Shown here piece after piece: positions 45,088-56,041 of a stretch of DNA of 64,000 nt. The notes beneath the pieces were generated by a model. That model saw only the letters and a program-made list of their open reading frames with translations. It did not search any database and was not told the DNA's origin. The position numbers and the translations under genes were made by a program. How positions within the stretch are numbered: position 1 is the first letter of the stretch; each line of letters opens with the position of its first letter. Source of the DNA: Gigaspora margarita (Eukaryota; Glomeromycota; Glomeromycetes; Diversisporales; Gigasporaceae); contig WTPW01000437.1 of assembly GCA_009809945.1 (NCBI GenBank), forward strand, positions 159,554 through 223,553, in the 5' to 3' direction.

Positions 45088-45400
45088 CAAGAATTTCTGA
45101 ATTGGATATTTACTAGTTTAGTTTTATATTATTCTAGACTCGAAGAGGAATCAGAGATTCGATGCTTTGCATCGTCATTGCTTCGCAGGCCCCATAGGGG
45201 TGACTCAAAGAGTCATAGATATATGAGATACACATTCATTTTGATACTTTTTTGAGAGCTTAACTTTTAAAGCTCGTTCTTCAGCCAACTCTGGAGATAT
45301 TCTATTTGATATAAAATTTTTATATGCTTGTATACGCCAATGACCATATGGCAAACTAGTTATTTTATCAGATAATATCCAACGCTTAGTATCTATAGGG
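45088..45400. other. Spacer with a cluster of short hairpins
   Basis: Within 56 bases lie CGATGCTTTGCATCG (45160-45174), CCCCATAGGGG (45190-45200) and TGACTCAAAGAGTCA (45201-45215), each a perfect stem with a three-base loop. They lie between two convergent genes, so a transcript-end role is possible, but similar hairpins occur elsewhere in the element. Confidence 0.6.
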
Positions 45401-48400
45401 CAAAGAGCCTTCTTTCTAATTCAACCAAAGATAATATATGGTCTTTTGATCGTATACCAACATTCTTGGCATGGAATACTTCATTATCAAAGAGACAGTC
45501 TCGATAAACTTGGGCATAGGGTCAAAGATCTCAGTATTATTTACCGGATCATCTAGAAGTGAACCATCTAAAGATGGGAAATACGTATCAGTGGCCATTT
45601 CACTCATACCCTTTTTACTAACTCCTTTATGCTTAGACTTTGTAGACTTATCTGCTAAGACATAGTGGTAAGCTTTGCCTCGAATATGTATAGATTCTGT
45701 AATTACACTATCTGGAGTTTCATCTTTATAAAGTCCTATAGTTTTTGAGTCATTAAGGTCGAAAAGATCAGGTCGCTCAGCCATATCCTTATAGATATCC
45801 TCAGTTTCAACTATAAATATATATGAGTCTGTATCTTTATATCCTAACTTAGCACTATCACCATATCTTTCTTTTACATATCCATACCAAAAGCAGTACA
45901 TATGAAACTTGCTAAGACCCAAGTCTGATGCTCCAACAATAATAGGCTTGTTAAGAGTCACACTAGCCTTTCCCATATGTGCTCCTATTAAAGTATTTCC
46001 AAGTTGTCTAGCATACTTAAAGGAGGGTTTACGAATTTGATTAATAAACTTCTTTTTATCTTGCTCATTATTTATAGCCATGAGTTTGACATCTTGATAT
46101 TTACGAACATTCTCCATAGTCTTGCCATATACAGAATTGTTCATAAGCTTAAAGAAGTCCTTCTCAAAAGCATTCTTAGCACCTTGTTGCTTTTCTGTAT
46201 TAAAAGCAATATAGGGTACAAGCCATTTAGTTTGATCAAAAGATAGAATTTCTATTATCTCATCTACTATCATACCTAATTTTACATAGTATTGAAGCTC
46301 TATATAATGAATTATATAATTTTTTCGTGGACCAAGATGGGGTACTAATTTTTTTGTAGTTGAGAAACGTCCACCATCTAACTTATCTACAAGCTCTGTA
46401 GTATGGGGACACAACATATCTTTACTTACAACCATGTTCTCTACAGCTGGGGGTAAATCACTCATATATTCATGAGTTTTTAAAGGAAAATGTGCATTAA
46501 TCTTTAGAAAATATCCTCTTTTAGCATCTGCTTTGGTATTAAGAATCTTATTGAGCATTTCTTTTTAGAAGATTGGATTGTTTCTAAAATGCTCACGTCT
46601 TCCTTCCCATTGATAATTTCCAATAGGCAAATATTGACTCATGGCCCACCCATAAAGATTATTNGCATCNACATATGAAATCCATGTTGTAGGCTTGGAT
46701 GGGTTAAATGTCTTGCCTATTTTTGGATTATTGGCCTTGAAATATCGATGACCTGCCATAGCTATACCTCCACGCTTAGCTTCTTCTATAAAATCATGCA
46801 TAGACATATCTGTAAAGAGCTTGATTTTAACTCCTATCATTTTAAGCATTGCATCCCAAGCTAGTGCAGGTGCTGAAACATAGTGACTAGGATCAAGCTC
46901 ATAATACTGCATACATGTCATTCAGAATTTGGTCCAAATATCTGCAAGACTGAGTACATCAATTTTAAGATAGAGGTCATGGTGCTCTCCTAGATTTTGG
47001 CAGTTAAATTCTTTCCATACTTTTTGCGCATGCTCATAATCTTTTTGACTAATTTTACCATGAAGATATGTACTAAATTCGTGAATTGGTGGGAGCTCAG
47101 TCTCTAAAAATCTATCTTGTGAATTGATATATTCATAGGGATAAACTCCTTTACGACTTGCTAATGAAACTCGATCTGAAGAATAGTCACTAAAGTGCCA
47201 GCTTGTAATAGGATGGTTGTCACCCAAATTCTTCGTAAGATTTGCTAAGCTATTATTCATGAATTGCTTACTATCTATATATTTAAGCTAACCTACCTTC
47301 ATAGATTTATAACGCTCAAATGTCTTAGCTATAACCTTGATCTGATGTGCATTAACAGATTTTTTAACAGATTCACAAACCAAGTGAGAATCATAACCTC
47401 AGAAGTTATGAAAGATAACTGGAATTGGCGTCTTCCAGAGTACAATTTGAAGATTGAGATTGCAGGCATTGTGAGCGGCTCCTCGAAACTTACCTGTAAT
47501 ATGGCAGTGGTCCCAAACCTTTATGTCCATAGACTTTGCTTGATTAATGTCTTTAGTTATCTTGTCAATTTGTTTTGTTAAGGTCTTATTATCTTCTGAA
47601 TTATTTGCAGTATTTTTTAGCTTATTATTAAGCCATGATGCCTTATTTTCTAAGCATTTGACTTTATCTTTATCTATAATAAATTTTTCTTTACATATCC
47701 AACAACTATCTGCTTCATTGAATTTTTTTGTGTCTTTGTCAGTCTCAATTCGTTCATGTTTTATAGCTAAGACTCTATTAATTTCGACCAATTCCTTATC
47801 GATTCTTTTGACAAACTCCTGAGTAGCATTTTCTCCTCTATATANGNANGGACCCCATANATNTCCNGTATCNATCCANTGNACTANATAACAAAAGCTA
47901 TTNGCCTTNTGTTCNGCAAGCTTNNGCATTTGTCCTCCATATTTCTCATCACATTTTTTATTATCTGCCTCAAAGTCAGCTATAATAACACATGGAGCAT
48001 TGATCATTTGTCCATAGTTCTTAAACTTCTCAAAGTTATTGACATCCTTGATAGGTAATTTGACTTCTTGAGTTGCTTCTCCCAAACTAAGGCAGTGTTC
48101 AAAATGATTGGCAAAAGCTTTTTCTGATGGCCAGCTTAAACTACATTTTCTACAAGGATATCTTTTACCATGATGAGCGGTATCCCCATAAACTAGCCTA
48201 TTTATATTTTTAATCCAAAGAAAGTGGTTTTTTTGCCCATACTTATTATCCTCAGATTTGGTAATATCTGTAAGAGCCATAAGGTCAATAATGTGTTGTC
48301 TATTATAGTTCTTGCTAACAAATACTGCTTTAGGTTTTGCTGTTTCTTCTTTCCATTCCCAAATATTAATCGAAATATCTGGATTCATCTCCTCAATTTT

Positions 48401-49380
48401 ATTAAAAATATGTGAGCAAATTGGAGTAGGCATAGGGATTTCATTTAAATTAACTATATCTAAGTATTGCTTATAATCCTATTTTGTATATATTCGTTCA
48501 AGGTGTTCTGTATGTCCATCTTTATGAGCAAAATGACAAGCTAATGCACCTTGAAGACAATTATCAGATGGCATACCTGTAACTGGATCGATTATTTTTG
48601 AATTATCAGGATTGATTGTACATTTGCTATTGGCAAGCTTCTTTGGTATTGAGATATATGATCCACCAAATGCTCTTTGATATGTATAAGCTTCAATAGT
48701 TAGCATTTCAATCCTTACCAAATTCATTCCTGATCCTTCTTGCATAAATGAGTCTATAGCATTATCTATTTCTGATATAGATAAATTTATATGTTCATTA
48801 ATATCTTCTTCTGCAAGAATAACATGCATGAGGCTTCTGTGATAAGCAATTATAGTTAATGGACTTTTAAGTTTGTCCTTCCCTTTGCTAACATGCCCAG
48901 AATATATACATTGAGCAATTAATGCAGTTTTTATTTGATCTTTTTTACACATTTTGGCTTTAAGTACTCTTGTAATTTGTTCTCTTGCATTTGCTATAAG
49001 CTGAGGCATATATGGAGCTTCTAAATATTTATTACGGTTCTCAACATAATGATTGAATCTATATTTTATATTATCAGTAGATGGAATAACTGCCTGCCAT
49101 TAACTCATTGCTGTTAAGTTCTGATGAGGTCTTAAAGGATCAGAATTAGATTTGCATTCTTTGAATATTAACTCTTTGTTTGTTAATTTATAATTTTTTC
49201 TTACTGGTTTACCGCCGAAATTGCCTTCTATCTTTATGATATTTCTTTTTGGATAGTCATAGAGCAAGGTTCCAGCTAATTCAGATCATTTTTCATTAGT
49301 GCTTACATTATATCTATCTTCCATATTATCAAACCATTCTATATCATTTTGTGGATGATTATTTGAAGGCATATTCTGAA
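45401..49380 (-). pseudogene. Type B DNA polymerase of the Polinton-like element
   Basis: On the minus strand, parts appear in the expected order: an N-terminal region (toward 49.0 kb, with QRAFGGSYISIPKKLANSKC), a treble-clef/HNH-like zinc region (CWICKEKF and VWDHCHITGKFRGAAHNAC), 3'-5' exonuclease blocks (IIADFEAD; LKIDVLSLADIW), then the palm motifs NNLYGWAMSQ, NSVYGKTMENVRKYQD and YKDTDSYIF. This combination belongs to protein-primed PolB of Polintons, adintoviruses and related plasmids. It would copy the element. Sequence upstream of 49.0 kb continues in the same sense but is poorly conserved. The gene carries about five or six breaks and many ambiguous bases; it is a fossil. Confidence 0.88.
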
Positions 49381-49589
49381 TGGGTAATATGGGTGTATCG
49401 TTTAATAAAATTAAATCATCTACTGGAACATGGTTTTGTATCGGAATTTGATCTGTAGCTGGTAATAGTGTTGGAGCTACAATAGGATTTGGGGTATTGC
49501 TAGGTCTACATGGAAATTTACGATTTAAGTGTGCATCTCAATTTCGAGTCTTTTTGAAATCATCTTTTTCACACCTAGGACATGGAGGT

Positions 49590-50149
49590 AACATTTTGTA
49601 TATGGGTGCTAGTATTCCGTTGTTTGTATTAATATACCAGACTTTTTGTTTAAATTGAAATTTTCATATTTATATACCATGATAGGTGAATATACTTGTG
49701 CTTATTTACTTAGAATAGGAGTTATTTGTGGACGTACTTGTCGTCAGCCTGAAGGATGCTTTGATCATTGGAAATCTAAAAAGCGTATTCCATGTAAAGT
49801 TTGTAGTAAGCCTACTAGTTCTGAACCTGGATTATNTAGAAAACATGCTAAAGGGTATTATGTTATAAAATGTTTAAATAAGAAAAAATGCTTATAATAG
49901 TATCAGCTATGTTAATGTTNAGTGACGTGNAATTTATTTTTTTGTCGTCATCCAATTTAGCTATATAAATAAAAAATAGATGATTCTAGCTATATAAAAA
50001 TTTACACCACATTTTGTATCGATTTTATATAGGTGTGAAAAAAAATAATATAGAATTTAGTCTTGCAAAGGCGTGAAAACAACAAGATTACTATTTTTGT
50101 ACCCTAGGTGTAGAAAAAGTGTCCCAGAACTCCCTTTTTGACCCTACTA
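49590..50149 (-). repeat. Right terminal inverted repeat
   Basis: It is the reverse complement of 32235-32794 with about four substitutions noticed plus a few ambiguous bases, and begins, read inward, TAGTAGGGTCAAAAAGGG. Confidence 0.93.
49646..49897 (+). CDS. Cys-rich 83-residue protein inside the right TIR
   Basis: The twin of the ORF in the left terminal repeat, running outward on the plus strand. It has the same CGRTC, PEGCFDHW, CKVC and KCLNKKKC pattern, with Q in place of R before PEGC. One codon contains an ambiguous base. Keeping an ORF in both terminal repeats is a natural way to keep the two copies identical, since the ends are homogenised during replication. Confidence 0.6.
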   Translation: MFKLKFSYLYTMIGEYTCAYLLRIGVICGRTCRQPEGCFDHWKSKKRIPCKVCSKPTSSEPGLXRKHAKGYYVIKCLNKKKCL

Positions 50150-51636
50150 GTTTCTTCTAGAGTTTTAGTTATAACAAATAACATTCTTTAAAACAAATAA
50201 GTTACTAGGGCTTCAATGAATAAAATGTTATAAAGTATACAAAAAACTAATATCACCTAGTAATGTGTGACCACTTTAAAGATGAGCAATTATTTTGTCT
50301 TCATTTATATGATTCTTTTGGAGTTTTCAAGATCTTAATGTGAAAAATAGCTTTTTAGATGCATATGAGTAAGAACTTTTAGTACAATGCATCTTTGAAG
50401 AGTTATTATTGTCTGAGGTGTAGTAAGAATATGTTTACTTCTACTCTATTTTATGCAATGTCTGTTAAAGATATTCAATCAAACTTTTGGATTAGGTAAT
50501 ACAACATATCTCTGCATATCATAACAAAAACATCATTATGCCTAAATTTGTAAATGAATGAAAACATTATTATGCCTAAATTGTAAATCATATTTTTAAA
50601 AAAAAGTCACACTCATAGTATACTTGTTAACAAAACCTGGATATATAATATTTCAAAAAACTACTGCAAATTTAATATTTTGAAAAACTCCTCTTTTCTA
50701 GGGTCAAGCCCAATTATCAATCAATTACAAATAGTTTTACACTATTATTGAACTTTTTTTTACTAGTAATTAAATCACACAGTCTACTGATAAAAATAGG
50801 TAATTTTATCCAAAAAGAAAGTAGATGAATTGCGCTCAAATTCTGTTTATTACATTTTATTTATAATTTTCAAACTTATTTAAATATTAGTATTATATAT
50901 ATAACCAATTCTAATTTTACAAAATTCCTTTAGGCTTATATAAAGCTGAAGTTTTAAATTGTTAGTTGTTATAATTAGTTAAAAACTAGGTTAATCCAAT
51001 TTTTACCATTAATAAAAATTGTAAAACTATTAAAACCATACATAATATTATTATATTGAATTTTTTTTTATTATTGAAGCTAAAAGTATTAATTTCTTTA
51101 TTTAAGTACAAATAATAAAAATGTTACATCAAACTGCACATTTTATATATTTCCTCTAAATGTATCCTGCTCAATTCTATGTATATAAAATTTCTTTTCT
51201 TAAAATGCTTGCGCATTTACTATTAATTTGCTTATAAATATTAATGTCTAATGTTTACACATAAAATGGTCAATTTTATCATATTGCCATTACTGATCAA
51301 TGTTGACTAAAAAAAAAAGAAATAAAAAAGTAAAAAATGAAAAAGTAAAAATTAAAAAAAAAACCAATCAATCAATAGTCAGCCCTGGCCAACTAGCCTG
51401 AGGATCTGAATCTTAAATGTTTAGTTCATATTAAAAAAAGCAATATTAAATATACTGCAAAAAATCAAACTACTATTATTAGTAAGCCACTTAAATTTAT
51501 CAATAACTTAAAAAAGTCAATGTTAAAAAAAATTGCATAAAAGAAAAAAATAGAAAATCAAACAGCTTTACCACATCATAATGCATCTCAAAATAATGAA
51601 CAAAATAAAAGATTATAAGCTTAGTCTCAGAAATGT
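50150..51636. other. Spacer between the 17.9-kb element and Helitron 2
   Basis: A+T-rich sequence with A-rich runs (51310-51365). No gene, RNA or mobile element recognised. Confidence 0.5.
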
Positions 51637-52086
51637 ATGCATAAGAAAAGGGCATCAGAAAATAAGGAGGAGCATAAAAAGTATCTTAAAAGAGATCACA
51701 AACAAAAGTATCAAAAAAGAATGGCACAACTCTTAAGGAATACTAATGAGTGTATCAACTATCAGAATCAAAATCAAACTCAAAATACTAATATACCCTA
51801 TACTTCTATTGTTGTCGAACAGCAGCTTCCTGAATATGATTAAGATCTTTTACAAAATTTAAGAACTGAAGTTAATAAACTTACAAATAAATTTTGTCCC
51901 ATGTGTAATGAATTTTCCTATCTATTGAACTTATAAAAGGGAAATATTGTCACTGTTATTACAATAATGGTGATATAAAAAAATTTTTTAAAGAAATAAT
52001 ATGGACCCTAGTAATGTACCTAAGGAATTACAGGGACTTACTCAAATAGAGGAAATGTTAAAGGAAGTGCAGTAAATCACATAATT

Positions 52087-52617
52087 ATCTGGGTTAGCTA
52101 TCTATCACGTCCTATATATATAAGTATAAACAGCCAATAATATTGAAGCAAAATTGATTATTAGTTAATCACAGATAGTTACTACATAGTAAAGTCTAAA
52201 TTCTACTAAGTCAACCAATAATTATTGATTATGTAAACTTGTTTAAAAGACTAAAATACACATACTGAAATTTTTATTAAAATTGAAAAAATTTTTATTA
52301 TTTAACCTTTAATTTTACATTCGTCGAATATATTTTTTTAAAAAATTTTAATTTTTCTGTCGAATGTAAAAATCAAAAGTCAATAAATAAAAATTCTCTA
52401 ATACTTATAAAAATTTTATAATAAGTGTATATTGACCTTCTGAAGAAGTTTACTTAAGCGATTTAATCGATTTGCTTAGTAAAATTTGGACTTTACTATA
52501 TAGCAACTTTTGTCAATTGTAGCATAGCTGATTTTCAGGTCAAAGCCGTTTTTGTGTTTTATGAAATTTGATTGGTCAACAGTCCTATTACAGGGGGTCA
52601 GGACCTATGTAAACCCT
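52087..52617. mobile_element. Insertion in Helitron 2, 0.53 kb, with 12-bp duplication
   Basis: AATCACATAATT occurs at 52075-52086 and again at 52618-52629, bracketing DNA that interrupts the Helitron reading. The ends (ATCTGGGTTAGC... and ...GTAAACCCT) are weakly inverted (GGGTT/AACCC). It contains the MITE copy at 52160-52530. It is possibly a MULE-type or other element with a long duplication. Confidence 0.5.
52160..52530. mobile_element. MITE copy, same family as 14.4 and 62.3 kb
   Basis: Arms with GTTACTACATAGTAAAGTC at the left and its inverted counterpart GGACTTTACTATATAGCAAC at the right. Internal words (GTAAACTTGTTTAAAAGAC, TTTGACTTT) match the other copies. Non-coding. Confidence 0.75.
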
Positions 52618-53620
52618 AATCACATAATTTACTACACTTCCCTAACTGCACAAATTCTTCCATATATTGTCTCTGTAGAGGTCAGTATACATACCGTAGT
52701 AATGTTATCAACTTTTCACAATATGCTTTAGAATTTGCAACACAACTCCTCCAACATCTATCATCATTGGATATTCTTGTTGTACATTGTTAGTCTGTGA
52801 CTAGTTCAGCATTCAGTGAATTCAACATCCATTGAGTCAAGGTTTTATGTACACTTTATTGGTTAAAAGCCAATAACTGTTATTATGCTAATATTGTTAT
52901 AGATGATGAATTATTAAGATCTTTACCTAACAATAGTTCTATCAATGATCAACTTCCCCAACTTGAAGATGCAGAAGGCAAATATCTCAGTAAAGATGAT
53001 AAAGAAATTGAAGACACAATAACTAGCAACTTTGTTCCTGCACTTATTCCATATTTTAATAAAAAGTGTACTATTGCTAAAACTTTTAACAAATGCAAGA
53101 TAATAGTACTCCAATCATGTGGCCGAGTATATTTGGAACCCCTATTAATAAATTTTGAACTCCTGGATACATTGTACATGCTTTTTCAACTTTGTATCCA
53201 ACCAGAAATGCTAATCTTCATTCACAATATATAAGAGAAATTAAACTAGCTGAATATTTCTCTTATCTCCTGAAATATAAAGATAGAAGATTCGTATGCT
53301 ATACTCATACCAATACTTTGTACTAAATTTGAAATATGATAGAGAGCACTTCAAAAAAGAAAAGCAAAGCCTAAATATTGAACAGCTTAACAATGAGTAA
53401 GTTCAAAAAATAGTTGATAGCAATAATTGAATAGCAGATAAAATTATGTGATTTGGTAAAGATCTATATGAAACTTGACAATTTTGAAACAAGAGATGGT
53501 GTAAACTAAAAGACATGATTAGGCAGCTGAGGACCCCAAACATCTCTGATATATGTTATATTTTTTTTAGCAAATTGATTTAAATTTGATCTAAGGTCCA
53601 AATTTAAAATTTAGCAAATT

Positions 53621-53933
53621 AGGTTCTCTCCAACCTATCCTAACTAGATTTATTTTATTAGTTTAAATTAATAATAGTATAAAATAGGAAATAGGAGGTG
53701 TAATGTCACGTTGGGTGCTCTGTAGCACAAATGTAGTTAGAAATCTTTACCATAGAATTTTTCTATAGCCATATCTCTTTACTTCAACTAGTTTTCAGGA
53801 CGAAGGAATTTGTCATCCTAGTCCAAGAACTTATCTGACACCTCACCTATTTCTACTTGATAACAAAGAGACTATTAATCTTATGATTGATTTAAGGCTG
53901 CTGTAACAAAGTTTCAACTATGACATTATATTA

Positions 53934-53965
<32 letters not shown>
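53621..53965 (+). mobile_element. Retroposon with poly(A) tail inside the foldback element
   Basis: 345 bp ending in about 30 A residues, bracketed by the 13-bp duplication AATTTAGCAAATT (53608-53620 and 53966-53978). The second foldback copy (from 61378) lacks it, which shows the empty site. No pol III box or ORF is evident, so it is a 5'-truncated LINE or a SINE of unknown head. The long unbroken A-tract suggests a fairly young insertion. Confidence 0.85.
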
Positions 53966-53970
<5 letters not shown>

Positions 53971-55161
53971 AGCAAATTGAAATTAATTTTAAAAAGTGTC
54001 ATAATTGAATATTTTGTCAAATTACTAAGATTTTATGCATGTTATATTTTATTTTTAGCAATTTATTCACATTTTGCAAAAATTATTGTAACAAATTAAG
54101 TTGCGCTCTGGATATAACAAGTCATTAATGGCTATATAGAATAAAGTGATAATCAATTATAAATGAAAATAAATAAAAGTAGTTGTGGCATGTAATTGGG
54201 CTTTAGTATTAATAGCAACTTGGTACTTATCCTGCATATGTATTATGACCATTGATCATGATTGTATGTTGATAAACAAATAATTATATAATGCAATTGC
54301 GAATTAGTTAGTAATTCGCATAATAATTGTAGATAATATTATCTCTATAAGTTCTTGATCAAATTTAATTAAATTTTTTTTTATTTGAATTCTATGGATT
54401 CGTAGAATTAAAATAAAAAAACTTTCATCAAATTTGGTCAAGAACTCGTGGAGATATCTTTATGAAAGTTCCTGTAAACAATTTCAACGTAACTTCTTTG
54501 TAATATGTTTTTTTGTTTTTTTTTCAAAATAACCTACTAGGGCTGTTAATCGGTCCGTCCGGTCCGTCCTGGTTAAAAGACTGCCCAGTCCTTTAAAAAA
54601 CCGGACCGGACTGCGGTCCAGGACCGAATAGGACCGAATAGAGCTATACCAAATGGACCGATGATCAATATAATACTTGTTTGCTATAACGATGAAATTA
54701 AGTTTGTCAATAAAGAATTTCAATAATTTTACAATAAGCTTTTCAAATTTGTAATATTTGCTTATATGATATAAGAGAGCAATAATTAATACGTTTATAA
54801 TTTTAGTCATACATAAATTATGGATTAGAAAATAAAATAGTATATTAATATAGCAAAATGACATCATTTAATTAACTTCGTAAAATATGAACATTATAGT
54901 TAAAATCATTTAAAAAGATATTTTGTCACATTTAACCACTTAACATACGATAATTTGATTGAATAATATAATCATAATTGGGCACGCCAAATGTTCAATC
55001 TTGTACTGATTCAAGACAAGAATTGTCTTAATATATGAAAATATTAAAGTTAATTATCAAAACGATTAGATGTTACTTGCATAGAAAAAAAATACTTATT
55101 AATATAATATTGCTAGCATTTATATGCCTGTCAAATACTTAAAAATTTATAAGTATATATA

Positions 55162-55536
55162 CAGTTGAACCTCCCAAAACCGATCCTGTCAAAACTGATA
55201 ACCTGTCAAATCCAATAAAAAATTAATCCACCAAGTCTGTTTCTGTTATATGAATCTATATACAGTTGAACCTCCCAAAACCGATCCTGTCAAAACCGAT
55301 AACCTGTCAAATCCGATAAAATTTAATCCACCAAGTCCGTTTCTGTTATATGAATCTATATAGTTTATAATGATTTCAAATCTGATAACCTCTCAATACT
55401 GATACAAAACTTGTCCACTATGCATACCGGTTTGGAGAGGTTCAACTGCAGTTTATAATGATTTCAAATCCGATAACCTCTCAATACTGATACAAAACTT
55501 GTCCACCATGCATACCGGTTTGGGGAGGTTCAACTG
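55162..55536. mobile_element. pogo-like MITE with a second copy inserted into it
   Basis: The outer copy starts CAGTTGAACCTCCCAAAACC and ends GGTTTGGGGAGGTTCAACTG, flanked by TA. At its internal TATATA a second complete copy (55263-55448) is inserted, with TA on the left and CA, a mutated TA, on the right. The outer copy's second half resumes at AGTTTATAATG. The same family is at 20151-20337. Confidence 0.92.
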
Positions 55537-55734
55537 TATTTAATAAAACAACATATTAAAAATAAAGTATACTACTAGTATCGGGTTATTTACAAGTTAA
55601 AATCAAAAAAAATTTTAATCAGTAAAATGTTATGTATAAAAGTTTTATACATATTTTATAAGCACAATAAAATTATATACGTATATAAAAAAAAACCTGC
55701 TAGCTGGAAAAAAAAATTTTTATAAAATTAAAAT

Positions 55735-55902
55735 TTAGAATGGTAAGCCTTCAGTAAACCAAAATTTTAAACACAAAACAGCCCGAACTGGTTCATTATC
55801 AAGAGAATTTCGTTATTTAGTAACTATTAATCTAGCTAAGCTAAATAGTTGTTCACTTGGAACACTAGTAGACATAATAACTAGGTAATCTTGTATTTGC
55901 TT
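55735..55902 (-). pseudogene. hAT transposase, C-terminal dimerisation domain
   Basis: The minus strand reads QDYLVIMSTSVPSEQLFSLA, RLIVTK, then, after an in-frame TAA at 55813-55815, RNSLDNEPVRAVLCLKFWF and a stop. STSVPSExxFSxAxxxVTxxRNxLxxxxxxALxCLK is the conserved hATC signature. The upstream transposase is largely gone: a Harbinger-like MITE interrupts it and the rest is eroded. Confidence 0.88.
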
Positions 55903-55905
55903 ATA

Positions 55906-56041
55906 GGCGTTGTTTGGAACATGAGTTTGAGGCAAGCTAATAGTTAATTTAGTCAAATGCAAATTATAATTTTTATCATTAAAAATCCTCGGCTAAATTA
56001 ATCATTAGCTTGTTTCAAACTCGTGTTCCAAAATAATGCCC
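55906..56041. mobile_element. 136-bp PIF/Harbinger-like MITE
   Basis: GGCGTTGTTTGGAACATGAG at the left is mirrored by CTCGTGTTCCAAAATAATGCCC at the right; inner arms (CAAGCTAAT.GTTAATTTAG) also pair. ATA flanks both ends, a 3-bp duplication as used by PIF/Harbinger (Tourist-like) elements. It sits inside the hAT element. Confidence 0.75.

Larger units (their letters stand above)
32235..50149. mobile_element. Polinton/Maverick-like element (fossil), 17.9 kb
   Basis: The ends are inverted copies of about 560 bp, starting TAGTAGGGTCAAAAAGGG, with only about four differences seen between them. By that measure the insertion is recent. No clean target duplication was seen. Parts: type B DNA polymerase, DDE integrase, a gag-like/zinc-knuckle/retropepsin block, a second protease-like ORF, a RING-finger ORF, three coiled-coil or zinc-binding ORFs, and a Cys-rich ORF in each terminal repeat. 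Polymerase plus retroviral-type integrase inside long inverted repeats is the Polinton/Maverick signature, a group reported from Glomus. I recognised no jelly-roll capsid protein, packaging ATPase or adenovirus-type protease. Several genes are broken (roughly ten breaks in all), so the copy looks non-functional. Ambiguous bases are concentrated here, so some breaks may be consensus errors. Confidence 0.85.
51637..53530 (+). pseudogene. Helitron 2, N-terminal (DUF6570-type) region
   Basis: It starts with a basic helix (KKYLKRDHKQKYQKRMAQLL), then TEVNKLTNKFCPMCNEFS with a zinc CxxC, and MDPSNVPKELQGLTQIEEML (about 52000-52060). The latter corresponds to the MDPGxVPxELQGLTQVEEMLI signature found before Helitron Rep domains. 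After an insertion it continues with YYANIVIDDELLRSLPNNS (about 52875-52935), WPSIFGTPINKF...TPGYIVHAFSTLYPT (about 53120-53205) and KLAEYFSYLLKYKDRRF, then IADKIM and KRWCKLKDMIRQL before the foldback element. Several stops and frame changes are present. Confidence 0.8.

Noticed and set aside
47264-47822. Plus-strand ORFs over the polymerase region
   Set aside because: They are antisense shadows of the type B polymerase gene.
54484-54867. 127-codon minus-strand ORF
   Set aside because: It crosses the end of the hAT element and its GGACCG-rich subterminal repeats; the true transposase remnant is elsewhere in the element.
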